A stretch of 34,962 nt of DNA from the NCBI GenBank assembly GCA_005881595.1, contig VBBY01000013.1:1-34962 (forward strand), written 5' to 3'. The DNA comes from Betaproteobacteria bacterium (GTDB lineage: Bacteria; Pseudomonadota; Gammaproteobacteria; Burkholderiales; SG8-39). Positions 8,014 through 16,409 of the stretch are shown here, piece after piece; within the stretch, counting starts at the first letter, position 1; each line of letters begins with the position of its first letter. Below the pieces are notes generated by a model. The model did not search any database and was not told where the DNA came from. It saw only the letters and a program-made list of their open reading frames with translations. The translations under genes were made by a program, and so were the position numbers.

Positions 8014-8341
8014 TCAGCGTAGCGAGCGTCCAGGCGACATAGCCGGCGGTGAAAATCCACTCGGGCGCCTGGTAGTAAAGCAGGCGGTGCGTCCAGCGCG
8101 CGATGAACGACTCCGGACGCAGCCCGCCGCGCAGGATGTCTTCCCACACCGTGAGCGGGCAGGCGGCGCCGAGCAGCGCCTCGGCGGCGACGAAGGCGAT
8201 CGCCGCCAGGTGCAGATAGCGAAACCAGGGGTTGCGCACCCAGCCCCAGCCGCGCGCCGCGCCGGCCCAGACAAAGAGCAGGCCGCCGACAATGAAGGCG
8301 GCGATCGCGAAATGAATCCCGAGCAGGAGATCCGCCACCAT
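7973..8341 (-). CDS. DUF2784 family membrane protein
   Basis: Small inner-membrane protein of 122 aa with about four predicted helices, beginning MVADLLLGIHFAIAAFIVGG. Features seen across DUF2784 proteins are the opening ADLLLGIHFAI, NPWFRYLHLAAIAFVAAEALLG, and CPLTVWED followed by a late YYQAPEWIFTAGY. The function is unknown. The open frame extends to 8488, but that part lacks membrane character and overlaps a gene on the other strand, so ATG 8341 is chosen. It is convergent with the alpha/beta hydrolase and divergent, by 21 bp, from the carboxymuconolactone-decarboxylase-family gene. Confidence 0.88.
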   Translation of the reverse strand: MVADLLLGIHFAIAAFIVGGLLFVWAGAARGWGWVRNPWFRYLHLAAIAFVAAEALLGAACPLTVWEDILRGGLRPESFIARWTHRLLYYQAPEWIFTAGYVAWTLATLITLRLVPPTRKAG

Positions 8342-8362
8342 GCAAGGCGGATAATACGAAGA
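8342..8362. promoter_or_regulatory. Divergent DUF2784/CMD promoter region with overlapping -10 elements
   Basis: In this 21-bp gap the plus strand reads GATAAT (8350-8355), 7 nt before the CMD-family ATG. The minus strand reads TATTAT (8356-8351), 9 nt before the DUF2784 ATG. Each matches TATAAT at 5 of 6 positions and they share five base pairs. No Shine-Dalgarno of normal quality is visible for either gene. A single AT-rich box probably drives both genes with very short or no leaders. Confidence 0.5.
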
Positions 8363-8923
8363 ATGCAAGCGAGATTTCCACGGCTGACTCCCGAAGCGAT
8401 GACTGAAGCGCAGCGGGAGGTCGCGGCCGAGATTACCGCCGGCCCGCGCGGCGAGGTGCGCGGACCGTTCATCGCCCTCATGCATCATCCCGAGCTCGCG
8501 CGCCGCTTGCAGCAGCTAGGCGAGCAGCTGCGCTGGGGAAGCAAGCTTCCAGCTCGCTTAGTGGAGCTGGCGGTCCTGATCACGGCGCGGCGCTGGACCT
8601 GCCAGCACGAGTGGGCCATCCACGAGAAGCTCGCCCGCAAGGCGGGCCTCGACTGCGCCACCGTCGAGGCGATTGCCGAGGGCCGCGAACCCGCAGGTTT
8701 GCCTCCCGAGGAGGCCGCCGTCTACGCTTTCTGTCGCGAGGCCCACGCCGGCGGGCGCGTCGGCGATGCAGCCTTCGCCGCGGTGCGCGACAGGTTCGGC
8801 CTCGACGGCGCGCTCGAGCTTCTTGCGCTAAGCGGCTATTACTCGTTGATGGCGATGGTCCTGAACACTGCCGGCCTGCCCCTCGCCGACAATGCAGCGC
8901 CGCCGCTGCGGCCGCTGCCATGA
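8363..8923 (+). CDS. Carboxymuconolactone decarboxylase (AhpD-like) family protein
   Basis: 186-aa all-helical AhpD-like protein. The signature is LVELAVLITARRWTCQHEW followed by AIHEKLARKAGL, with Glu, Cys80 and His in the family positions. There is only one cysteine at the site (no CxxC), which argues against AhpD-type peroxidase activity and for a CMD-like or uncharacterised role. A later ELLALSGYYSLMAMVLNTAGLP is also typical. The open frame begins at 8087, but similarity starts at ATG 8363 (MQARFPRLTPEAM). It ends 13 nt before the convergent sulfurtransferase gene. Confidence 0.88.
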   Translation: MQARFPRLTPEAMTEAQREVAAEITAGPRGEVRGPFIALMHHPELARRLQQLGEQLRWGSKLPARLVELAVLITARRWTCQHEWAIHEKLARKAGLDCATVEAIAEGREPAGLPPEEAAVYAFCREAHAGGRVGDAAFAAVRDRFGLDGALELLALSGYYSLMAMVLNTAGLPLADNAAPPLRPLP

Positions 8924-8936
8924 CGAATCGGCTTCA

Positions 8937-9764
8937 TCAACCCTTTTCGCGCGGTCGCGCCGGGTCTGCAATCCACTCGCTCCACGAGCCGGCGTAAAGC
9001 TTGCCGCCGCGCAGTCCGGCAAGCTCCATTGCAAGGAGATTGTGGCACGCCGCCACGCCCGATCCGCAGTAGCTGACGACTTCTTCCGGGGCGCGATCAC
9101 CGAGCACAGCGCGAAATTCGTCCCTGAGGAGCTGCGGTTTCTTGAAAATTCCTTGCGCGCCGAGGTTGTCGTTGCTGAAGCGGTTCTTCGCCCCGGGGAT
9201 GCGGCCGGCGATCGGGTCGATCGGCTCGTGCTCGCCGCGAAACCGTGCCGGCGCGCGCGCGTCGAGAAGCAGGAGTTCTTCTGTATGCGACTCGATGGCG
9301 TTTACGTCGACGGCGCGCGCAGCGGGCGGGCGGACCGGGTAGCTGGAATGCGCGAAGCGCGGCACTTCAGGCGTGACAGGGCGGCCTTCCTGCAGCCACT
9401 TGGCGAGGCCGCCGTCGAGCACGGCAACGGCTTCATGGCCTACCCAGCGCAGCATCCACCAAAGGCGCGCCGCCATGGCGCCGCTGCCGCCGTCGTAGCA
9501 CACCACCTGGTCGCCGGGCTTGAGCCCCTGCTGGCCGAGCCAGGCGATGAAGGCGCCGCGCTCGGGCAGCGGATGGCGGCCGTTGGCGCCGGTTTTCGGC
9601 GCCGACAGGTCGCGATCGAGGTGCGCGAACAGGGCTCCCGGGATATGCGCTTCGCGGTACTGCTGCTCGCCGAGCTGCGGCTTGCCGAGGTCGTGGCGGC
9701 AGTCGAACACGCGCCACTGCGGCTCGGCTGCGAGCTGCGCTGTGGTCACCAGGGTGGCGTGCAT
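8937..9764 (-). CDS. sseA: Sulfurtransferase (3-mercaptopyruvate/thiosulfate type, two rhodanese domains)
   Basis: Transfers sulfane sulfur to thiol or cyanide acceptors via a persulfide. The 275-aa protein has two rhodanese domains: an inactive N-terminal one (FDCRHDL, then CYDGGSGAMAARLWW, where Asp replaces the Cys) and an active C-terminal one with Cys233 in SYCGSGVAACHN. The CGSGV loop is closest to mercaptopyruvate sulfurtransferases, though thiosulfate use cannot be excluded. The start ATG overlaps the stop of the Rieske oxygenase gene (TGATG), so the two are translationally coupled. The much longer open frame extending to 10898 is out of register with the oxygenase and is a shadow. 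Confidence 0.92.
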   Translation of the reverse strand: MHATLVTTAQLAAEPQWRVFDCRHDLGKPQLGEQQYREAHIPGALFAHLDRDLSAPKTGANGRHPLPERGAFIAWLGQQGLKPGDQVVCYDGGSGAMAARLWWMLRWVGHEAVAVLDGGLAKWLQEGRPVTPEVPRFAHSSYPVRPPAARAVDVNAIESHTEELLLLDARAPARFRGEHEPIDPIAGRIPGAKNRFSNDNLGAQGIFKKPQLLRDEFRAVLGDRAPEEVVSYCGSGVAACHNLLAMELAGLRGGKLYAGSWSEWIADPARPREKG

Positions 9765-10861
9765 CAGACCCCGAGCTCGCGGTGCAGCCACTCGTGGAAG
9801 TGCGCCTCTGCGTCTTCCATCGGCGACTGGTACGGACCCGCGTCGTCCAGCCCTTCCTCGTACAGCGCGCGCCGGCCGCGGTCCATGCGCTCGCACAGGA
9901 CGTTGTCCTCGATCGCGGTCTCCAGGTACGCGGCCTGTTGCGCCTCGACGAACTCGCGCTCGAAGAGCGCGATCTCCTCCGGATAGTAGAACTCCACCAC
10001 GTTGCTCGTGCGCCGCGCCGAGCGCGGGATCAGGTGGGAGACCACCAGCACGTTCGGGTACCACTCCAGCATGACTCCCGGGAAGTACGACATCCACAGC
10101 GCACCGTACTTGGGCGCGCGGCCGTCGAGGAACTTGAGGCACATGTCGTGCCAGCGCTTGTAGGTCGGCGTGCCGGGCCGCTCCAGACCCGCCTTCGGCG
10201 CGACGATCTGCACCGAGTGATGCTCGCCATAGTCGACGCTGAAGTTGTTGCAGTCGGTGAAGTTGCCGAGCCCCGGGTGGAAGGGATCGACGTGGTAGAC
10301 CTCGAGGTACACCTCGACGAAGGTTTTCCAGTTGACGTCGTAGTCGTCGACACGAACCGAATCGAGCACGTAGCCGGTGAAGTCCCAGTCCGCGGCGGTG
10401 GTGATCTTTGCCAGGTCCTGGCGCGGATTGCGCGGGCCGGCAAACAGCAATCCCTGCCACTCGGTGAGCGGGGTTGAACGCAGCTTCACGCACGGGCTCT
10501 CCGCGAAATGCGGCGCGCCGAGCAGCTCGCCCTTCAGGTCGTAGGTCCAGCAATGCAGCGGGCAGACGATGTTCTGCGCATTGCCGCGGCCTTCGAGCAT
10601 GATCGCCTGGCGGTGGCGGCAGACATTGGACAGCAGATCGATGCCGGCATCGTTGCGCACCAGCATCCGCGAGTGATCGGTCCATGCGAGCGTGTGGTAG
10701 TCGCCGACATTGGGCACCATCAGCGAGTGGCCGACGTAGTTGGCGCCGGCATCGAACAACAGGCGTTTCTCGAGGGCGAAGTGCTCGGCATCGAAGTACC
10801 AGGACACCGGCAACTGGCTGCGCGCAGGCAGGACCTGGCGCAGGCGAGCTACATCGGACAT
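9764..10861 (-). CDS. Rieske non-heme iron oxygenase, alpha subunit
   Basis: 365-aa ring-hydroxylating-type oxygenase. The N-terminal Rieske 2Fe-2S site is C81-x-H83 and C100-x2-H103 (NVCRHRQ, VCPLHCW). The catalytic domain carries NWKTFVEVYLEVYHVDPFHPG with mononuclear-iron ligands His190 and His195. The second half resembles choline/carnitine/glycine-betaine monooxygenase-type enzymes as much as aromatic dioxygenases, so no substrate is assigned. No beta subunit, ferredoxin or reductase gene is nearby; the partner reductase must be elsewhere. A TAAAAT -10 (10894-10889) and an AAGGG about 11 nt before the ATG give it a conventional short leader. It is co-transcribed with the sulfurtransferase. 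Confidence 0.93.
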   Translation of the reverse strand: MSDVARLRQVLPARSQLPVSWYFDAEHFALEKRLLFDAGANYVGHSLMVPNVGDYHTLAWTDHSRMLVRNDAGIDLLSNVCRHRQAIMLEGRGNAQNIVCPLHCWTYDLKGELLGAPHFAESPCVKLRSTPLTEWQGLLFAGPRNPRQDLAKITTAADWDFTGYVLDSVRVDDYDVNWKTFVEVYLEVYHVDPFHPGLGNFTDCNNFSVDYGEHHSVQIVAPKAGLERPGTPTYKRWHDMCLKFLDGRAPKYGALWMSYFPGVMLEWYPNVLVVSHLIPRSARRTSNVVEFYYPEEIALFEREFVEAQQAAYLETAIEDNVLCERMDRGRRALYEEGLDDAGPYQSPMEDAEAHFHEWLHRELGV

Positions 10862-10901
10862 GCGTTGTAAAGCCCTTAGAAAAACAGTATTTTACCAAAC
10901 G
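10862..10901. promoter_or_regulatory. Divergent Rieske/xseB promoter region
   Basis: This 40-bp gap holds one AT-rich box that reads TAAAAT on the minus strand (10894-10889) and TATTTT on the plus strand (10888-10893). The minus gene gets a 27-nt interval with an AAGGG site. The plus gene (xseB) starts only 8 nt after its hexamer and lacks a Shine-Dalgarno. The -35 boxes are poor on both sides. Confidence 0.45.
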
Positions 10902-11150
10902 ATGAGCAAGCCTTCAGGCGAGCTGACCTTCGAGCGGGCGCTCGCGGAGCTGGAAAAAATCGTCCACAGCATGGAGAGCGGCGAGCTATCGCTCGAGCAG
11001 GCGCTCGCCACGCACAAGCGCGGGCTGGAGCTGGCGCGCTTCTGCCAGCAGCGCCTGGAAGCGGCCCAGCAACAGGTCAAGGTCCTGGAGGGCGAGGTTC
11101 TCAAGCCGCTGGCTGCCGCGGCAGAACCTGAAGCCGGTGAAGGAGGCTGA
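10902..11150 (+). CDS. xseB: Exodeoxyribonuclease VII small subunit
   Basis: Small subunit of the ExoVII single-strand exonuclease; it binds XseA, which is not in the window. The protein is 82 aa, the normal length, with the family core LTFERALAELEKIVHSMESGELSLEQALATHKRGLELARFCQQRLEAAQQQVKVLEG forming a helical hairpin. It heads the classic xseB-ispA-dxs isoprenoid cluster and overlaps ispA by 14 nt. It starts 8 nt after a TATTTT hexamer with no clear ribosome-binding site. Confidence 0.96.
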   Translation: MSKPSGELTFERALAELEKIVHSMESGELSLEQALATHKRGLELARFCQQRLEAAQQQVKVLEGEVLKPLAAAAEPEAGEGG

Positions 11151-12039
11151 GACCGGCTTTGGGGCCTGGATGGGGGCAATCCAGGCGCGGATGGAAGCGG
11201 CGCTTGCGCGTCTGCTGCCGCAGGCGCAGCTTGCGCCGGCGCGCCTGCACGAAGCCATGCGCTATGCCGCGCTGGAGGGCGGCAAGCGCGTGCGGCCGCT
11301 GCTGGCATTCGCCGCCGGCGAGCTGGCCGACGCAAGCGCGGAGCGGATCGAGATCGCAGCGGCCGCGGTCGAGCTGATCCACGCCTATTCGCTGGTGCAC
11401 GACGACCTGCCCTGCATGGACGACGACGTTCTCCGGCGCGGCAAGCCGACGCTGCACGTCGAGTACGACGAGGCTACCGCGCTGCTGGTGGGCGACGCGC
11501 TGCAGTCGCTCGCCTTCCAGCTGCTGGCCGAGCACCGCATCGCCGACGAAGCGCGCACGCAGCTCGAAATGGTGAAGGTCCTGGCGCTCGCGGCCGGCTC
11601 GCGCGGCATGGCCGGCGGGCAGCAGATCGACCTCGAAGCGACCGGGTGCTCGCTGACGCTGCCGGAGCTGGAGTTCATGCACATTCATAAAACCGGGGCC
11701 TTGATTCGTGCAGCGGTGCTTCTGGGCGCCGCCTGCGGCCGTGAACTGCAGCAAAATGAGAAGCCCGGACTGGACCGCTATGCGAAGGCGGTCGGCCTGG
11801 CATTCCAGGTGGTGGACGACGTCCTCGATTACGATGCGAGCACCGCGACGCTCGGCAAGACCGCGGGCAAGGACTCCAAGCAGGGCAAGCCGACCTACGT
11901 CTCGGCCATCGGCATCGCCGCCGCGCGCCGGCTCGCCGAAGAGCTGCGCGGGCAGGCCCATGAGGCGCTCAAAGGCTTCGACGCCAGATCCCGCCGCCTC
12001 GGCGAGCTCGCCGATTTCATCGTTCTGCGAAAATTCTAG
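11137..12039 (+). CDS. ispA: Polyprenyl synthetase, farnesyl/geranyl diphosphate synthase
   Basis: Condenses IPP with DMAPP/GPP to FPP for quinone, undecaprenyl and hopanoid synthesis. It is 300 aa from GTG 11137 (E. coli IspA 299 aa). It has [10 protein letters not shown] (48-57), the first Asp-rich motif [10 protein letters not shown] (D89, D90, D95), [20 protein letters not shown] and the second motif VVDDVLDYD (D237, D238, D241). A C-terminal IVLRKF is typical. The start is not certain: GTG 11137 lies inside xseB, a perfect AAGGAGG follows it at 11140-11146, and ATG 11170 is the next standard codon (11 codons shorter), rather far from that site. Confidence 0.95.
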   Translation: MKEAETGFGAWMGAIQARMEAALARLLPQAQLAPARLHEAMRYAALEGGKRVRPLLAFAAGELADASAERIEIAAAAVELIHAYSLVHDDLPCMDDDVLRRGKPTLHVEYDEATALLVGDALQSLAFQLLAEHRIADEARTQLEMVKVLALAAGSRGMAGGQQIDLEATGCSLTLPELEFMHIHKTGALIRAAVLLGAACGRELQQNEKPGLDRYAKAVGLAFQVVDDVLDYDASTATLGKTAGKDSKQGKPTYVSAIGIAAARRLAEELRGQAHEALKGFDARSRRLGELADFIVLRKF

Positions 12040-12041
12040 GC

Positions 12042-13928
12042 ATGGCCACGATCACCGAAGAGCTGCCGGCCGGCGGCTACAATCCGTCGATGTACGAGCT
12101 GCTGAAGACCATCGACGATCCGTCTCAGCTGCGCAGCCTCGAGCGCAAGCAGCTGCAGCAGCTTGCCGACGAGCTGCGCGCGTACGTGCTCGAGTCGGTG
12201 TCGCGGACCGGCGGCCACCTGTCGTCGAATCTCGGCACCGTCGAGCTGACGATCGCCCTGCACTACGTCTTCGAGACGCCCGAGGACCGTATCGTCTGGG
12301 ACGTCGGCCACCAGACCTATCCGCACAAGATCCTCACCGGCCGGCGCGACGCGATGTCGCGCCTGCGCATGATCGACGGCATCTCGGGCTTCCCGCGGCG
12401 CATCGAGTCCAGGTACGACACGTTCGGCACCGCGCATTCCTCGACCTCGATCTCGGCAGCCCTGGGAATGGCGGTTTCATCCAGAATAAAAAATGAAAAG
12501 CGGCACTGCATCGCGGTAATCGGCGACGGCGCGATGTCCGCCGGCATGGCGTACGAGGCGATGAACAACGCCGGCGCCATGAACGTCGACCTGCTCGTGA
12601 TCCTGAACGACAACGAAATGTCGATCTCGCCCCCGGTGGGCGCGCTCACTAATTATCTCGCCCGGCTGCTTTCCGGCCGCGTCTACTCCAGCGCGCGCCG
12701 CGTCAGCGAGCATCTGCTCAGGCGCGTCGGCGTGTGGGAGCTGGCGCGGCGCGCCGAGGAGCACATGAAGGGCATGGTGACGCCGTCGACGCTGTTCGAG
12801 GAGTTCGGCTTCAACTACATCGGCCCGATCGACGGGCATGACCTCGATGCCCTGATCCCGACGCTCACCAACATCAGGAAGCTGAAAGGGCCGCAGTTCC
12901 TGCACGTCATCACGCGCAAGGGCCAGGGCTACAAGCTGGCCGAGGACGATCCGATCGCCTACCACGGGCCGGGCAAGTTCGATCCCGCCGAAGGCCTCAA
13001 GGCAGCCGCGGGCGGCAAGCCGACCTACTCGCAGATCTTCGGCGAATGGCTGTGCGACATGGCGGCGCTCGATCCGCGCCTGGTGGCGATCACGCCGGCG
13101 ATGCGCGAAGGCTCAGGCATGGTGAGGTACTCGGAGCAGTTTCCCAGCCGCTACTTCGACGTCGGCATCGCCGAGCAGCACGCGGTGACGTTCGCCGCGG
13201 GCCTCGCCTGCGAGGGCATGCGGCCGGTCGTGGGCATCTATTCGACTTTCCTGCAGCGCGGCTACGATCAGCTGATCCACGACATCGCGATCCAGAACCT
13301 GCCGGTGCTGTTTGCGCTCGATCGCGCCGGCCTCGTCGGCGGCGATGGCGCGACCCACAATGGCGCCTTCGACTTCGCCTACTTGCGCACGGTGCCCAAT
13401 CTCACGGTGATGGCCCCCGCCGACGCCGACGAATGCCGGCAGATGCTCTACACAGGTTTCATGAGTAATGGTCCTTGCAGCGTGAGGTACCCGCGGGGCG
13501 CTGCATTGGGAGAGGCAAAAAAGGAGATGAAAGCCATCCCGCTCGGGAAAGGCGAGGTGAGAAGGAGCGGAAAGCGCGTGGCGATCCTCGCCTTCGGCGC
13601 GATGCTGAAACCGGCGCTCGAGGCCGCCGAAGAGCTCGACGCGACAGTGGCGAACATGCGTTTCGTGAAGCCGCTCGATCTGGCCCTGTTGAGAGAAATT
13701 TCCGAAAAACACGACCTGCTCGTCACGGTCGAGGAGCATCAAGTAATGGGCGGCGCGGGGAGCGCGGTGTGCGAGGCGCTTAACCAACTGAAAATTGAAA
13801 GGCGCGTGCTTTTGCTCGGCCTCCCCGACCACTTCATCGACCATGGCGACCCGGCAAAGCTGCTTGCCTCGGTGGGGCTGGATGCGCCCGGCATCCGGAA
13901 CTCGGTACGCAAGGCAATGTCCGAGTAA
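12042..13928 (+). CDS. dxs: 1-deoxy-D-xylulose-5-phosphate synthase
   Basis: Thiamine-diphosphate enzyme that joins pyruvate and glyceraldehyde 3-phosphate, the entry step of the MEP pathway; the product also feeds thiamine and pyridoxal synthesis. The protein is 628 aa (E. coli 620). Motifs are [39 protein letters not shown], the ThDP motif [18 protein letters not shown] (from 161), and [15 protein letters not shown] with catalytic Glu378. ATG 12042 is 2 nt after the ispA stop; a second ATG at 12090 ([14 protein letters not shown]) matches the usual beta-proteobacterial N-terminus and may be the true start. It is co-transcribed with xseB-ispA. Confidence 0.97.
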   Translation: MATITEELPAGGYNPSMYELLKTIDDPSQLRSLERKQLQQLADELRAYVLESVSRTGGHLSSNLGTVELTIALHYVFETPEDRIVWDVGHQTYPHKILTGRRDAMSRLRMIDGISGFPRRIESRYDTFGTAHSSTSISAALGMAVSSRIKNEKRHCIAVIGDGAMSAGMAYEAMNNAGAMNVDLLVILNDNEMSISPPVGALTNYLARLLSGRVYSSARRVSEHLLRRVGVWELARRAEEHMKGMVTPSTLFEEFGFNYIGPIDGHDLDALIPTLTNIRKLKGPQFLHVITRKGQGYKLAEDDPIAYHGPGKFDPAEGLKAAAGGKPTYSQIFGEWLCDMAALDPRLVAITPAMREGSGMVRYSEQFPSRYFDVGIAEQHAVTFAAGLACEGMRPVVGIYSTFLQRGYDQLIHDIAIQNLPVLFALDRAGLVGGDGATHNGAFDFAYLRTVPNLTVMAPADADECRQMLYTGFMSNGPCSVRYPRGAALGEAKKEMKAIPLGKGEVRRSGKRVAILAFGAMLKPALEAAEELDATVANMRFVKPLDLALLREISEKHDLLVTVEEHQVMGGAGSAVCEALNQLKIERRVLLLGLPDHFIDHGDPAKLLASVGLDAPGIRNSVRKAMSE

Positions 13929-13941
13929 TTTAGTCGGATGT

Positions 13942-13947
13942 TAAAAT
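13942..13947 (+). promoter_or_regulatory. Possible -10 for folE2 (TAAAAT)
   Basis: TAAAAT lies 6 nt upstream of the folE2 ATG in the 25-nt dxs-folE2 gap and matches the consensus at 5 of 6 positions. No Shine-Dalgarno occurs in the gap, so a leaderless transcript is plausible. I saw no recognisable Zur operator, which some folE2 genes carry. Confidence 0.4.
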
Positions 13948-13953
13948 AGCGCC

Positions 13954-14757
13954 ATGAAAGCACGCGACCTGCACAACATTCCGGACGTCCAGGCGAGCCC
14001 CGATTCGCGCAAGCTCGCCATCGACAAGGTAGGCATCAAGGCGATCCGCCACCCGATGCGCATCCAGGAGCGCTCCGGCGGCGTGCAGCACACCATCGCC
14101 GTGTTCAACATGTACGTCTGCCTGCCGCACCATTTCAAGGGGACCCACATGTCGCGCTTCGTGGAGATCCTCGAAGAACACGAGCGCGAGATCACCGTCG
14201 AGACCTTCCAGGTCATGCTGAGCGAGATGGTCGAGCGCCTCGAGGCCGAGGAAGGCCACATCGAGATGAGCTTCCCGTACTTCATCGAGAAGAAGGCGCC
14301 GGTGTCGGGCGTGAAGAGCCTCATGGACTACGAGGTGACCTTCAATGGCGAGACCAAGAAGGGCAAGCAGAGCTTCACCATGAAGGTGGTCGTCCCGGTG
14401 ACCAGCCTGTGCCCGTGCTCCAAGCGCATCTCGGAGCGCGGCGCGCACAACCAGCGCTCGCACGTGACGGTCACCGCCCGCACCAACGACTTCGTCTGGA
14501 TCGAGGAGATCGTCGACCTGGTCGAGAAGCAGGGCTCGAGCGAGCTCTACGGCCTGCTCAAGCGCCCGGACGAGAAGCACGTCACCGAGCGCGCCTACGA
14601 CAACCCGAAGTTCGTCGAGGACATGGTGCGCGACGTCGCCGCCGTGCTCAACCTGGACGAGCGCATCGAGGCGTACGTGGTGGAATCCGAGAACTTCGAG
14701 TCGATCCACAACCACAACGCGTACGCGTTCATCGAGAAGAATAAACGCGCGCGTTAA
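13954..14757 (+). CDS. folE2: GTP cyclohydrolase IB (FolE2)
   Basis: Converts GTP to 7,8-dihydroneopterin triphosphate for folate and, through QueD, possibly queuosine. It is the metal-promiscuous type IB enzyme, unrelated in sequence to FolE. The protein is 267 aa. The active-site cysteine region is [23 protein letters not shown] (Cys153 and Cys155), and the C-terminus [18 protein letters not shown] is diagnostic. Early residues [24 protein letters not shown] are also typical. queG lies 7 kb away, so the window holds two steps that may serve queuosine. A 12-bp palindrome AACGCGCGCGTT spans the end of the frame (14744-14755). Confidence 0.97.
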   Translation: MKARDLHNIPDVQASPDSRKLAIDKVGIKAIRHPMRIQERSGGVQHTIAVFNMYVCLPHHFKGTHMSRFVEILEEHEREITVETFQVMLSEMVERLEAEEGHIEMSFPYFIEKKAPVSGVKSLMDYEVTFNGETKKGKQSFTMKVVVPVTSLCPCSKRISERGAHNQRSHVTVTARTNDFVWIEEIVDLVEKQGSSELYGLLKRPDEKHVTERAYDNPKFVEDMVRDVAAVLNLDERIEAYVVESENFESIHNHNAYAFIEKNKRAR

Positions 14758-14780
14758 TACGCCTGCTTCTGGGGTTTCTG

Positions 14781-15461
14781 TTGATTGAAGAAACCCATTC
14801 CCAGGATTTTTCGTCCCTGCGTGCGCGCATGGTCTCCGAGGTGGACGCCCTGTACGCCGAGACGCGCGCGGAAACCGGCCTCTCCAGCATGTCGCCCGCG
14901 GTGCGCGCAGCGCTCGGCAAGGTGGAGCGCCACCGCCTCGTTCCCGCCGCGCAGGCGGCGCTGGCGTACCGCAATCACCCGCTGCCGATCGGCTCGGGCC
15001 AGACCATCTCGCAGCCGTACATCGTCGCGCTGTCGACCGACCTGCTCCAGCCGCAGCCGCAGCATGTCGTGCTCGATGTCGGCACCGGGTCGGGGTACCA
15101 GGCGGCGGTGCTCGCCGAGATCGTGAAGCAGGTGTACTCGATCGAGATCGTCGAGACGCTCGGCAAGACTGCCGCCGCGCGGCTCACCGAGTTGGGCTAC
15201 CGGAACATCGAAGTAAAGATCGGCGACGGTTACCGCGGCTGGCCGGAGAAGGCACCCTTCGACGGCATCGTGGTCACGGCTGCCGCGCCGCGCGTGCTGC
15301 CGGCGCTCGTCGAGCAGCTCAAGCCGGGCGGCAGGATGGTGATCCCGGTCGGCGGCGGCGACATCCAGTACCTGAAGCTCGTCATCAAGCGCGCCGACGG
15401 CGGCTACGACGAGCGCAACGTGCTGCCAGTGCGCTTCGTGCCGCTCGTGCCCGGCAAGTGA
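14781..15461 (+). CDS. pcm: Protein-L-isoaspartate O-methyltransferase
   Basis: SAM-dependent repair methyltransferase for isoaspartyl residues in aged proteins. The protein is 226 aa. It shows YRNHPLPIGSGQTISQPYIVAL (substrate loop), motif I VLDVGTGSGYQAAVLAEI, IEIVETLGKTAAARL, GDGYRGWPEKAPFDGIVVTAAAP and LKPGGRMVIPVGG. The TTG at 14781 with GGGG 6-9 nt upstream includes the DFSSLRARMV segment that aligns with homologues; ATG 14829 would remove it. It is 23 nt after folE2 on the same strand and likely in the same transcript. Confidence 0.94.
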   Translation: MIEETHSQDFSSLRARMVSEVDALYAETRAETGLSSMSPAVRAALGKVERHRLVPAAQAALAYRNHPLPIGSGQTISQPYIVALSTDLLQPQPQHVVLDVGTGSGYQAAVLAEIVKQVYSIEIVETLGKTAAARLTELGYRNIEVKIGDGYRGWPEKAPFDGIVVTAAAPRVLPALVEQLKPGGRMVIPVGGGDIQYLKLVIKRADGGYDERNVLPVRFVPLVPGK

Positions 15462-15549
15462 ACTGTCGGCTTGCGGCGACAGGTGGAGGTGTCACCGCGA
15501 ACCTGCTACGCTTCCCGCAAGCGCAACAAGATCCTGTTTCGAGGGGACT

Positions 15550-15777
15550 ATGCGAAAAAAAGAAAATCATTCGCCCAAGCGGGCACGCGGAGACTTCAGC
15601 ATCTACATGCGAGCACTTTCGCCCACGAGCGCGTTCGATCATCCGAACGTCGAAGCCTGGCATGCCGCCGGGCGCGCGACGCTTCTCGTCGCGCTAGGAG
15701 TTCTGGCCCTGCAGTACTACTTTCTCCACGTTTACGTCGAGATCCTGTCGCTGCCTGTGGTAACAGTCTTTACCTAA
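15550..15777 (+). CDS. Small single-span membrane protein, unknown
   Basis: 75-aa protein with a basic N-terminus (MRKKENHSPKRARGD) and one C-terminal hydrophobic span, about residues 43-74 (TLLVALGVLALQYYF and onward), so it is probably an N-in membrane protein. A GAGGGG Shine-Dalgarno sits 5 nt before the ATG, which supports real translation. It ends overlapping the convergent protease gene by 4 nt. I do not recognise the family. The 88 nt between pcm and this gene contain only a weak TGTCG/CGACA hairpin at 15463-15480. Confidence 0.6.
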   Translation: MRKKENHSPKRARGDFSIYMRALSPTSAFDHPNVEAWHAAGRATLLVALGVLALQYYFLHVYVEILSLPVVTVFT

Positions 15778-16409
15778 AACCGCCGGATCAGCGTCATGGT
15801 CTGGCCGTCGCGCTGCATCTCGACGCGGTTGAGGAAGCTCATGCCGAGCAGGCCGACCGCGCCCAGGCCCTGCTCGAGCACTGTGGCATCGACGTTGGTA
15901 AGCTCGATGTCGCCGACCTTCACCTTGTCGAGTTTCACGAGATAGCCGGCCGTCGCGCCGTTGGCGGTCTGGATCATCCGGCGCGGGCCCTGGCGCCAGT
16001 CGACGCCGAGCCGGGAAGCATCGGCAGCGGACAGCACCACGACCGAGGCCCCGGTATCTACCACGAAGCGCATCGGCACGTCGTTGACCGACGCCTCGGC
16101 GAAGAAGTGTCCGCGAGGGTCGGCGGCAAGGGTGGCGCTCTGACGGTCGGGCGCGGCGGAGGCGCCGCGGTAGTGCTGTCCGAGCACGAGCACGCGGCGC
16201 TTGCCGTCGATCTCGACGGTGGCGCGCTCCTTCTCTACCGCGACCACCGTGACGCCGTTCCAGTGCTGGCCGACCTTCACCGTCTTCGGATCGCCGCCAT
16301 CGACCGCCAGCACAGCCGCCTTGTCGCCGATCACGCCGATCAGCGCGACTTCGCCCGCTCGCGCCGGCATGCAGGCGAGGACCAGCACAAGCGCAATAAT
16401 ATTGGGCAT
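15774..16409 (-). CDS. Retropepsin-like aspartic protease (clan AA, TIGR02281-like), exported
   Basis: 211-aa periplasmic or membrane-anchored protein. A signal peptide ([18 protein letters not shown]) is followed by a basic/hydrophobic N-terminal region (about 20-80) and a single retropepsin domain with the catalytic RFVVDTGASVVVLS and the flap/second motif GLLGMSFLNRVEMQRDGQTMTL. One-domain retropepsins act as dimers. The substrate is unknown. The open frame continues to 16466, but the signal peptide sets the start at ATG 16409. This ATG shares bases with the ATG of the glutamine amidotransferase on the other strand (CATG). Confidence 0.88.
   Translation of the reverse strand: MPNIIALVLVLACMPARAGEVALIGVIGDKAAVLAVDGGDPKTVKVGQHWNGVTVVAVEKERATVEIDGKRRVLVLGQHYRGASAAPDRQSATLAADPRGHFFAEASVNDVPMRFVVDTGASVVVLSAADASRLGVDWRQGPRRMIQTANGATAGYLVKLDKVKVGDIELTNVDATVLEQGLGAVGLLGMSFLNRVEMQRDGQTMTLIRRF
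16397..16402 (+). promoter_or_regulatory. Possible -10 for the glutamine amidotransferase gene (TAATAT)
   Basis: TAATAT ends 5 nt before the ATG at 16408 and lies inside the first codons of the opposite-strand protease. AATAAT (16395-16400) is an overlapping 5-of-6 alternative. The layout copies that at queG (6085-6098). No Shine-Dalgarno at normal spacing. Confidence 0.35.

Noticed and set aside
14744-14755. Palindrome AACGCGCGCGTT at the end of folE2 as a terminator
   Set aside because: There is no loop or T tract and pcm follows closely on the same strand; probably a coincidence of GC-rich codons.
15463-15480. TGTCG/CGACA inverted repeat after pcm as a terminator
   Set aside because: The stem is only 5 bp, the loop is 8 nt and no T-rich tract follows.
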